From: CAYRVF01 sp964427535
GTDB taxonomy: Bacteria > Chloroflexota > Ktedonobacteria > Ktedonobacterales > JADMIN01
Reading direction: 5' to 3'
DNA length: 28,391 nt
NCBI GenBank assembly: GCA_964427535.1
Contig: CAYRVF010000075.1
Coordinates: 1 to 28,391, forward strand
Position 1 is the first letter of the stretch; every line of letters begins with the position of its first letter. The notes under the pieces were generated by a model, which had not been told where the DNA came from, ran no database searches, and worked only from the letters and a program-made list of their open reading frames with translations. This document shows positions 13,401 through 19,491 of the stretch, in pieces. The position numbers and the translations under genes are program-made.

Positions 13401-13802
13401 ATGCTTGTGCTACGTAGGAAGGCCGGAGAGGCCATCGTCCTCAATGGAGTGATCACCATTCATGTGCTCGCGGTCGAGGGCGAGCGAGTCAAGCTGGGCA
13501 TCAGCGCGCCGCCCGAAGTCGTGATTGTGCGCTCAGAGCTGCTCGAGAATCAGGGGCAGATGACTGGCCCCACGTCGAGCAACCAGGCGCCGACGCCGAT
13601 CCACCGTGACGCGCCGCGCCCCTTCTCCGAAGACGATGGCTCGCGCAGCCCCAGTGGATATGACGCGCACGACTCCGGCGGTTCCGCCCCGAGCCCGAGT
13701 GGCTATTCGCACACCCAGCCCGCTCGATACGCGCCACGCCGCCGCTTCAGCGAGAACTCGGCCCCCGCGCCGGTCAACTCAGGGCCATTGCGCTACCGGT
13801 AG
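13401..13802 (+). CDS. csrA: CsrA-type RNA-binding regulator with long disordered tail
   Basis: The first 50 or so residues are a full CsrA/RsmA domain: MLVLRRKAGEAIVLNG, ITIHVLAVEGERVKLGISAP and PEVVIVRSELLE. The latter keeps the conserved Arg (VxR) that contacts GGA motifs in RNA. CsrA dimers bind mRNA leaders and usually block translation. Normal length is 60-75 residues, whereas this one is 133. The extra 80 residues (about 52-133) are low-complexity, rich in Ser, Pro, Gly and Arg, with two similar SPSGY segments (SRSPSGYDAHD; APSPSGYSHTQ) and two RxFSE segments (RPFSEDD; RRFSENS). The start has a very strong GGAGGGGG 7-8 bases upstream. No FliW gene is in the window. A strong hairpin follows about 150 bases downstream. 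Confidence 0.92.
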   Translation: MLVLRRKAGEAIVLNGVITIHVLAVEGERVKLGISAPPEVVIVRSELLENQGQMTGPTSSNQAPTPIHRDAPRPFSEDDGSRSPSGYDAHDSGGSAPSPSGYSHTQPARYAPRRRFSENSAPAPVNSGPLRYR

Positions 13803-13949
13803 CGTATCGCCGCTCACGAGACGCCGCACCATTCGAGGAAGTGGAATCCGGGGATGGTGTGGCTCTCGCATCTGCGTGGCTGGTGTATCACGGTGTTCCC
13901 CCTTGTCTCATGGTGTCGCGGAACAAGACCGTCATAGGTGCGTGTGACA

Positions 13950-13983
13950 ATCAGCGGCCCTCCTAAGCCGAAGGGCCGCTGAT
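13950..13983. terminator. Strong hairpin between convergent csrA and the SDR gene
   Basis: ATCAGCGGCCCT (13950-13961) and AGGGCCGCTGAT (13972-13983) form a perfect 12-base-pair stem with a 10-base loop. It lies between the ends of two convergent genes, about 30 bases past the minus-strand stop and 150 past csrA. U-tracts are weak on both sides, so it may end both transcripts inefficiently or protect 3' ends. Confidence 0.7.
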
Positions 13984-14011
13984 GCGTTGCAGTTGGGTTG
14001 TCACTGTCCGT

Positions 14012-15097
14012 TTACGTTCGTGACGCGCGCCGCACGGAGTCGAGCGCGGCATCCTCCGCCGCGTAGTCGTCCGCGCTGGGTCCTCTTTCTTTGGGCGGAT
14101 GGGCGCGCTCCCACGCGACAGTGCGGCGCAGCGCTTCGGGTCTGGGCAGGCCCTCCGCGTAGCCCAGCTCGCGGCGGATGCGCGATGTATCCACCACCAG
14201 ATCCTGCTCGGCGACCTCCTCTACGCCGACGCGCAACGACTCGGGTAAACGGTCTGGCGGCGTCGCCACAATCTCGCCGTGCCAGCCGGCAGCCTCGCCG
14301 ATGGCGCGAATCCACTCCGTCTCGGTCAGCGCGTCCGATTCTGCCACGTTATAGACCTTGCCCGCCGCCGTCTCATGCGTGACCGCGAGCGCGATGCCCG
14401 CCGCGATATCCTCGACGTACCCGCGTGCCCAGTGCCACTGCGCGACCCGCTCGTCGATGGCGATAGCCGTCCGCCCGTCGTCCATGCGCTTTAGATATGG
14501 CCAGAGCCGGTGCTGCTTGTCGCCGGGACCATACACCGCCGGCAGGCGCAGCACCGTGCCCGCGACGGCGCCGTTAGTTAGCGCCAGACGCTCCACGGGA
14601 ATTTTGTCGTACTCGTCGCGCCAGTGTTGCGGATCGTCATCCGGCAGCGGCGGATCGCTCCGGTAGGGATAGAGCCGCTCGCGCAGCGCCGAGTCTTCGG
14701 TGAGAGGCAGCGGGTCGGGCGGGCCAGACTCTGTGCCCAGGAGCCTCCCAAACGCCCGGTAGACATCCTGACTGCTGATGACGACCAGCCGCCGTCCGCC
14801 TTGTGCGGCGAGATCGAGCGCGGGCCGCAGATCGCGCTCTGTGTAGGCGATCATGTGCAGCACGACCTCCGGCGCGAAGTCCTGTATCTCGCGCTCGTGC
14901 TGGGGCAGCCGCTCCAACCAGCCGCCGCTATCTGTCTCTCCCGCCGCGCTGCCACAGTGGATGTGTCTCACGTTGGCAGGAAGCTCAGCCTCGGTCTCGC
15001 CGCGATGGTACACGGCGACATCGTGGCCACCGGCGACGAGCTGGCGCACGACATGTGGCCCGATAAACTGTGTGCCGCCCAGCACGAGCACGCGCAT
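14012..15097 (-). CDS. Extended SDR (NAD-dependent epimerase/dehydratase-like)
   Basis: The 361-residue protein has the Rossmann start MRVLVLGGTQFIGPHVV (GxxGxxG at 7-13), VYHRG after the second strand, LHMIAYTERDLRPAL, VVISSQDVYRAFG and the substrate-side LRLPAVYGPGD, all typical of extended short-chain dehydrogenases acting on nucleotide sugars or similar compounds. The usual YxxxK is not in canonical form: the segment reads DEYDKIPVERLAL, with Lys only two residues after Tyr. It may therefore be an atypical, possibly non-enzymatic or RNA-associated member, like CSP41-type proteins. I chose the ATG at 15095-15097 because AAAGGA is 8 bases upstream; two further ATGs lie just before it. It is the last gene of the clpP operon (25-base gap). 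Confidence 0.9.
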   Translation of the reverse strand: MRVLVLGGTQFIGPHVVRQLVAGGHDVAVYHRGETEAELPANVRHIHCGSAAGETDSGGWLERLPQHEREIQDFAPEVVLHMIAYTERDLRPALDLAAQGGRRLVVISSQDVYRAFGRLLGTESGPPDPLPLTEDSALRERLYPYRSDPPLPDDDPQHWRDEYDKIPVERLALTNGAVAGTVLRLPAVYGPGDKQHRLWPYLKRMDDGRTAIAIDERVAQWHWARGYVEDIAAGIALAVTHETAAGKVYNVAESDALTETEWIRAIGEAAGWHGEIVATPPDRLPESLRVGVEEVAEQDLVVDTSRIRRELGYAEGLPRPEALRRTVAWERAHPPKERGPSADDYAAEDAALDSVRRASRT

Positions 15098-15122
15098 ACA
15101 CATCATCCTTTCCGTCTGGAGA

Positions 15123-15794
15123 CTACAAGCGCCCGGCCGCGCTCGCGGAGACCTCGCCGCCGCGCGCCTTCCAGTCTTCCAGCGGCAGCACCTCGTCGAT
15201 GATGCCGTACTCTTTGGCGGCTTCGGCGCTCATCCAGAAGTCGCGGTCGGTGTCGCGCTGGATGACCTCCAGCGGCTTGCCAGTGTGCAGCGCCATGATC
15301 TCGTTGATGACCGAGCGCGTTTGCAGCATCTCGCGCGCGAAGATCTCGATATCCGTGGCCTGCCCGCCGGGTCCGCCCTGCACCAGCGGCTGATGCATGT
15401 GGATGCGAGCGTGCGGTAGCGCGTAGCGGCGGCCAGGGTCGCCCGCCATCAGCAGAATCGTGCCGAAGCTGGCGGCCAGTCCGACGCAGGTCGTCGAGAC
15501 GGGGCAGCGCAGCGAGCGCAGCGTATCATAGATGGCGAGCCCGGCGGTGATGACGCCCCCTGGCGAGTTGATGTACATGTTGATGGGCTGGCTGCTGTTC
15601 TCGCTGGCGAGGAAAAGCAGCTCCGCGACGACGAGATTCGCCATCTGGTCTTCGACGGGACCGTTGACGAGCACGATGCGCTCACGGAGCAGCCGCGAGA
15701 AGAGATCGTACGCCCGCTCGCCGCGGCTGCTGTTCTCGATGACGGTCGGAATGACGAGGCTCGCCGGCATTGGCCGGCTGGCGTCTAGCTGCAT
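15123..15794 (-). CDS. clpP: ATP-dependent Clp protease proteolytic subunit
   Basis: ClpP is the serine-protease barrel that works with ClpX/ClpC. The 223-residue product (ATG at 15792-15794, AGAAGG 7 bases upstream) shows SRLLRERIVLVNGPVED, INMYINSPGGVITAGLAIYDT, and the catalytic triad Ser109 (GLAASFGT), His134 (HMHQP) and Asp185 (DTDRDF). The Ser-to-His spacing of 25 is the same as in E. coli. The segment after His has a small insert (LVQGGPGGQATDIEI) common to many ClpPs. The N-terminus before PTVIENSSRGERAYD is somewhat longer than usual and may be processed. It lies 44 bases behind the DUF4177-like gene and opposite a ClgR-like regulator. Confidence 0.96.
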   Translation of the reverse strand: MQLDASRPMPASLVIPTVIENSSRGERAYDLFSRLLRERIVLVNGPVEDQMANLVVAELLFLASENSSQPINMYINSPGGVITAGLAIYDTLRSLRCPVSTTCVGLAASFGTILLMAGDPGRRYALPHARIHMHQPLVQGGPGGQATDIEIFAREMLQTRSVINEIMALHTGKPLEVIQRDTDRDFWMSAEAAKEYGIIDEVLPLEDWKARGGEVSASAAGRL

Positions 15795-15838
15795 ATGGAA
15801 CCTTCTTTCGGCGTGAACTCGCAGGAACATCCGTGCGC

Positions 15839-16105
15839 CTAGGCGGAGCGCACGAAGTAGTAGGTCAGGCGCGCGCTGCTCCCAGCGGGCTGGCTGATGG
15901 TGCTGGCGAGAATCCAGCCCTCGCCGCCCAGCTCGTTGAGCTGATCTTCCTGCAGCGGTGGCTCTTCGCGCAGATCGACCGTCACCACGCGGTACGCCCA
16001 GCGTGGTGGCTCGGCGCGTTCGTAGACCATCGGCATCGGAAGCGTCGGTCGGGGTGCGAGGTCATGTTCGCTGTTGGTGACGCGAAACCCCATGCGGTAT
16101 CTCAT
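15839..16105 (-). CDS. Small DUF4177-like protein
   Basis: The 88-residue protein starts at an ATG (16103-16105) with GAGAGG about 8 bases upstream; the longer frame upstream is not protein-like. Its centre reads WAYRVVTVDLREEPP, LQEDQLNELGGEGWILAST and, near the end, RLTYYFVR. This strand-helix-strand pattern with the LNELGxEGW signature is that of DUF4177, a small domain of unknown function. It is the first gene of the clpP operon. A functional tie to proteolysis is suggested only by position. Confidence 0.85.
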   Translation of the reverse strand: MRYRMGFRVTNSEHDLAPRPTLPMPMVYERAEPPRWAYRVVTVDLREEPPLQEDQLNELGGEGWILASTISQPAGSSARLTYYFVRSA

Positions 16106-16241
16106 GGCAGACATCCTCTCACGTGAACTGCTGCTCTGCGTGTTCCGCTCCAGCATGCGTGCCGTGTATCCAGCGCCCGAAGCTGAGGCGTACGCATCGG
16201 AGACCCGATACGCGTGCTTCCTACTCCGGGCGGCTCGAATG

Positions 16242-16250
16242 TGGCATAAT
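16242..16250 (+). promoter_or_regulatory. Extended -10 promoter of the ClgR-like gene
   Basis: TGGCATAAT (CATAAT at 16245-16250) is a TGn extended -10 without an obvious -35. Initiation near 16257 would give a leader of about 158 bases containing the palindrome and the 13-base-pair hairpin. Confidence 0.45.
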
Positions 16251-16350
16251 CGGTGCAAGAGATGAACGCGATATGCTACGCGACGTTGGGTTGAGGTACC
16301 TCTAAGGCGTACCGTACACGACCATCGAGCGGCGCGAGAAGGCAGAACCG

Positions 16351-16393
16351 ATGCTCTCGGCATAGCTGGCTGCGCCGGACATGCTGAGAGCAT
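16351..16393 (+). promoter_or_regulatory. 13-bp hairpin / operator candidate before the ClgR-like gene
   Basis: ATGCTCTCGGCAT (16351-16363) pairs with ATGCTGAGAGCAT (16381-16393), with only one G-U wobble. The 17-base loop contains a GGC-TGC-GCC mini-stem. The hairpin ends about 10 bases before the ribosome-binding site GGGAGG. It may be an autoregulatory operator or an mRNA element that controls translation. Confidence 0.5.
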
Positions 16394-16414
16394 ATGTCTT
16401 TCGGGAGGCGGCAA

Positions 16415-16819
16415 ATGGCGGACTTGCAACACACGGTCGGGGCCGTGATTCGAGAGGCCCGGCACGAGCGTGAGATGACGCTCAAAGACCTGGCGGAGCG
16501 GTCCGCTATCTCGGTCGTCTATCTCGGCGAGATCGAGCGCGGCAAGAAGTACCCCTCGCCCATCGTGCTGGAGCGGCTGGCCGAGTCGCTCGATCTCACG
16601 GTATCTGACCTGCTCGACCGTGTCTCGGATGCGCTGCGGAGCGTGGCGGAGCCGCAGATGGCGGCTTCCGCGATCGGCTTCCGGCTGCCCGAGCGGAGCG
16701 CGCAGTCTCGTCCCCAGGTCACCATTACGCGCATCGTCGATCTGCTGGAGCCAGACACGCAGCAGATTGGCGCCCGCACGCTCACACTACTGCGAAAGGT
16801 TACCGATGCCGTCGCATAA
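16415..16819 (+). CDS. XRE-family regulator resembling ClgR
   Basis: The 134-residue protein starts at the ATG at 16415, which has GGGAGG 6 bases upstream. Residues about 8-65 form an XRE helix-turn-helix: VIREARHEREMTLKDLAERS then AISVVYLGEIERGKKYPSP and LERLAESLDLTVSDLL. The YLGEIERGKKYPS stretch is close to ClgR/PopR, which activate clp genes in actinobacteria. Here the gene is divergent from the clpP operon, which supports the same role by position. The C-terminal 60 residues are unfamiliar and include a final TLTLLRKVTDAVA. Its last 14 bases overlap the pseudouridine synthase start, so the two are probably translationally coupled. Confidence 0.88.
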   Translation: MADLQHTVGAVIREARHEREMTLKDLAERSAISVVYLGEIERGKKYPSPIVLERLAESLDLTVSDLLDRVSDALRSVAEPQMAASAIGFRLPERSAQSRPQVTITRIVDLLEPDTQQIGARTLTLLRKVTDAVA

Positions 16820-18848
16820 CGACCGCGAAGGCGGAAGACGTCCACCCTCCCGATTTTCACAGCGCGGCCCTTCGGGCCGCAGCAACGATGGCCGTGAGGG
16901 ATATCCGCGTCCGGGGGGCGCTCGCGGGCGCCCAGGCGACCGGCAGGGCCGGCCTGGTGCCCCTCGCGGCGGCTTTGGTGGCGGAGCCCAGTCCGGCCGC
17001 GACGGCGAGCGCCGCTTCCGGTCCGCGGGCGGCCCACCTACCCGTGAGCGATCCGGCGGGAGGGGCGAGGGGCGTGACTTCGACCGGCGCCCTCCCCGGC
17101 GCGACGACGCGAGAGGTGGCGGCAGCGACCGACCACGCGGCACGTCCGGCGGACGCTCATTCTCCGACGACCGCCCGGCGTTTGGGTCTGGCCGCCCCTA
17201 CCGTGGAGGCGCGCGCCCAGCCGCCGGAGGCTTTCGCACCGAGCGTGGCTATCGGCCGGGCGGGCGACCACCTGGCAGGCGTCCAGCGGGGAGCGATTCC
17301 CGGCCAGCAGGTGAGCGGCCATATTCCGACGAACGCCGCCCGCCGCGCGATCGAAACGTCTCGGACAGCCGTCCAATGGGAGGCAGGCCCTCCGGCGGCG
17401 GATTCCGTCCACAAGCCGGGAGGCCGTACGGAGACGCGCGTCCGCCCCGCCCGCCACGGTCGCGGCCCTATAGTGAAGACTCCCGCCCGCCGCGGTCGCG
17501 CTCGTTTGACGACGAATCGCGCCCGCCACGCCCGCGGCAGTATGAGCGGCCATACGGCGGTGACACCCGCTCGCGCGGATTTGATGATGCGTCGCGCCCA
17601 CCACGCGGGCGTCCCTACGGTGACACTCGACCCCAGGATGGACGGCCCCACGGTGGTGACGCGCGACCGCCGCGTCCGTCGCGCCCGTTCAATCGGTACG
17701 GCGACGACGACCGGCGCAGCGACACGCGACCGATGGGGCGCCCGCTGCCCCCACGCGCGCCATATCCTCCACGAGCGCGCGAGCAGCGCCCGTATGGCTC
17801 CAGGGATACGGGACCGGCGCGCGGCTCCCGCTTCGGCGGGCCTGACGGCGGACGGTTCGAGCAGGCAGTTGAAGCAGCAGAGGAACGACTGCAGAAGTAC
17901 CTCGCCCGCTCGGGAGTTACGTCGCGGCGTCACGCCGAAGAGATGATCGAGCAGGGCGATGTGACCGTCAACGGCGAGGTGGTGGATGAGCTTGGCGCGC
18001 GAGTGACGCCGGGGCGCGATGAGGTGCGCGTGCGCGGCCGTCTCGTGCGCCCTGCATCGGAGATGACCTACGTGCTGTTGAATAAGCCCGCGGGCGTGGT
18101 CACCACGGCGAGCGATCCGGAGGGGCGGCCGACCGTGCTCGACGTGCTGCCGCGCCAGTTCCGCAGGCAGCGCATCTACCCCGTCGGGCGGCTCGACTAT
18201 GATACCGAGGGATTGCTGCTGCTGACTGACGACGGCGATCTCGCGCAGCGCCTGACGCATCCGAGCTTCGGCCTGGTCAAGGAGTATCACGCGCTGGTCG
18301 AGGGACAACCCACGCCCGAGACGCTGCAACGCCTGGAGCGCGGCGTTCTGCTGCCAGGCGAGAGCCGTGCCACCGCACCCGCGCGCGTGTGGATCATCCG
18401 CGAGATGCCGGGCGCGGGCGCCTGGGTAGGCGTGGAGATTCACGAAGGACGCAACCGCCAGGTGCGGCGCATGCTCGACGCGGTCGGCCACCATGCCTTG
18501 CGGCTACGCCGTGTGCGGGTGGGGCCGCTCAGCCTCGACAAGCTCCGTGAGGGCGACGCGCGCGCGCTCATTCCTGAAGAGGTTGCCGCGCTGCGCTCCG
18601 CCGTTGGCCTGACCGATGAGGACTCCGACGACGAGGAGGCTGCTGTCGCCCCGGCGGATGAAGCGCGTGTCGCCGCCGAGTCCACCGTAAGTGAACCCGC
18701 CGCAGCAGTCTCCGCCGCTTCGGACGAGGCGGCTTCGGACGAGGCGGCCTCCTCCGACGAGGACACCGCAAGCGCCGCCCCAGACGCGGACGGTGATACG
18801 GAGGCCGCTAGCGATACTCAAGATGCGGAGCCGCACGGCGACGTCTAG
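16806..18848 (+). CDS. RluB-type pseudouridine synthase with long RG-rich N-terminus
   Basis: The ATG at 16806 (AAAGG 7 bases upstream) gives 680 residues. Residues 1-355 are low-complexity, dominated by Arg, Gly, Pro, Ser, Asp and Tyr, with degenerate repeats such as GRPYGDARPPRP and SRPPRSRSFDDE. From 360 comes an S4 RNA-binding domain (ERLQKYLARSGVTSRRHAEE; QGDVTVNGEVV), then the RsuA/RluB catalytic domain with YVLLNKPAGVVTT and GRLDYDTEGLLLLT, whose Asp464 is the catalytic residue. GRNRQVRRMLDAVGH follows. The last 80 residues are acidic (DEDSDDEEAA). RluB modifies 23S rRNA helix 89 in E. coli; usual length is about 240-290. The basic N-terminus and acidic C-terminus could interact or drive RNA-rich condensates; that is inference. 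Confidence 0.93.
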   Translation: MPSHNDREGGRRPPSRFSQRGPSGRSNDGREGYPRPGGARGRPGDRQGRPGAPRGGFGGGAQSGRDGERRFRSAGGPPTRERSGGRGEGRDFDRRPPRRDDARGGGSDRPRGTSGGRSFSDDRPAFGSGRPYRGGARPAAGGFRTERGYRPGGRPPGRRPAGSDSRPAGERPYSDERRPPRDRNVSDSRPMGGRPSGGGFRPQAGRPYGDARPPRPPRSRPYSEDSRPPRSRSFDDESRPPRPRQYERPYGGDTRSRGFDDASRPPRGRPYGDTRPQDGRPHGGDARPPRPSRPFNRYGDDDRRSDTRPMGRPLPPRAPYPPRAREQRPYGSRDTGPARGSRFGGPDGGRFEQAVEAAEERLQKYLARSGVTSRRHAEEMIEQGDVTVNGEVVDELGARVTPGRDEVRVRGRLVRPASEMTYVLLNKPAGVVTTASDPEGRPTVLDVLPRQFRRQRIYPVGRLDYDTEGLLLLTDDGDLAQRLTHPSFGLVKEYHALVEGQPTPETLQRLERGVLLPGESRATAPARVWIIREMPGAGAWVGVEIHEGRNRQVRRMLDAVGHHALRLRRVRVGPLSLDKLREGDARALIPEEVAALRSAVGLTDEDSDDEEAAVAPADEARVAAESTVSEPAAAVSAASDEAASDEAASSDEDTASAAPDADGDTEAASDTQDAEPHGDV

Positions 18849-18891
18849 CACGCCGACCGCCGACGCCGCACATTCTCTGCTGGAAAACGGA

Positions 18892-18919
18892 ACACGCCTT
18901 CTCACCTGAGAGGGCGTGT
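18892..18919. terminator. Bidirectional terminator hairpin
   Basis: ACACGCCTTCTC (18892-18903) pairs with GAGAGGGCGTGT (18908-18919), a 12-base-pair stem with one G-U pair and an ACCT loop. It sits between the convergent rluB-like gene and the zinc-ribbon gene. On the minus strand it is followed by TCCGTTTTCC, giving a modest U-tract, so it best serves the minus-strand gene. Confidence 0.7.
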
Positions 18920-18949
18920 GGCATGTGCCGCGCTGGTGTCGTGCCGGTG

Positions 18950-19162
18950 CTACGCGGTCAACTGGCTCGTGGAAGATTCCCGTAGTGCGAGCGGATAATC
19001 GTCCAGCGTGTCTGGGTCGAGGTCCGCTCCACAGTGCGGGCACTGTGCGATGGGCATCCAGACCGTCTGGGAGCCGCCATCGTAGAGCGCGCGCAGTCGC
19101 GTTTGCCCGCTGCGGCGAAACACGACCCAGATGGGCCGACCGCACTGACAATACCGTTTCAT
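18950..19162 (-). CDS. Small zinc-ribbon protein
   Basis: The 70-residue protein has two cysteine pairs: Cys5/Cys7 (YCQCGRPIW) and Cys41/Cys44 (CPHCGADLDP). They are joined by a basic strand-rich middle (FRRSGQTRLRALYDGG), a typical zinc-ribbon layout with one knuckle written CxC. AAGGAGG lies about 10 bases before the ATG. There is no named family; such proteins often bind nucleic acid or protein partners. It is monocistronic, with its own promoter (19337-19365) and terminator (18892-18919). Confidence 0.85.
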   Translation of the reverse strand: MKRYCQCGRPIWVVFRRSGQTRLRALYDGGSQTVWMPIAQCPHCGADLDPDTLDDYPLALRESSTSQLTA

Positions 19163-19491
19163 CCCTACCTACCTCCTTGCGGCATCCTACCGCAGACATC
19201 CCAGTCATTCGGGGCTTCATCCCACCCTGTGTTCGCTCGTGTTCAATTGAAAAATCGCATCGTCCGTGCCAATCGGCAGGCTGGCAATGCGACCATATCC
19301 CCCGCCACCGGTGCTCGTGAACAGCCTTCCATTTCCATGTTAGGCCGGTATGAAAGCGCTGTTAAACTCGCACAAACGCCCGATAGGCGCCTGCGAGGAG
19401 AGCGCTGTCCGAGTAAACCCGTGTGGTGTTGATTGCTGCGCAACGTCATATGAGAGGGCAAGGTGAGGAGTGGCTTGCCCCTACGCGATTC
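19163..19491. other. Intergenic region with zinc-ribbon gene leader
   Basis: No gene is visible. It contains the minus-strand promoter at 19337-19365, and hence a leader of about 165 bases for the zinc-ribbon gene, plus the end of the DEAD-box helicase at its right border. I see no strong hairpin for terminating the helicase. Confidence 0.55.
19337..19365 (-). promoter_or_regulatory. Sigma70-type promoter for the zinc-ribbon gene
   Basis: On the minus strand TTAACA (19360-19365, 5 of 6 matches) and TAACAT (19337-19342, 4 of 6) are separated by exactly 17 bases. It faces the zinc-ribbon gene. Confidence 0.5.

Larger units (their letters stand above)
16106..16414. other. Divergent regulatory region between clpP operon and ClgR-like gene
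   Basis: No gene is visible. On the plus strand it holds an extended -10 (16242-16250), a perfect palindrome GAGGTACCTC (16293-16302) and a large hairpin (16351-16393) next to the regulator's ribosome-binding site. No clear -35/-10 pair stands out for the minus-strand operon. Confidence 0.6.

Noticed and set aside
16888..17946. Plus-strand 352-codon frame rich in Ala/Arg/Thr
   Set aside because: It is an alternative frame through the Arg/Gly/Pro repeat region of the pseudouridine synthase; the frame linked to the S4 and catalytic domains is the real one.
17157..18494. Minus-strand frame of 445 codons
   Set aside because: Antisense to the pseudouridine synthase, with no motifs; its openness follows from the repeat composition.
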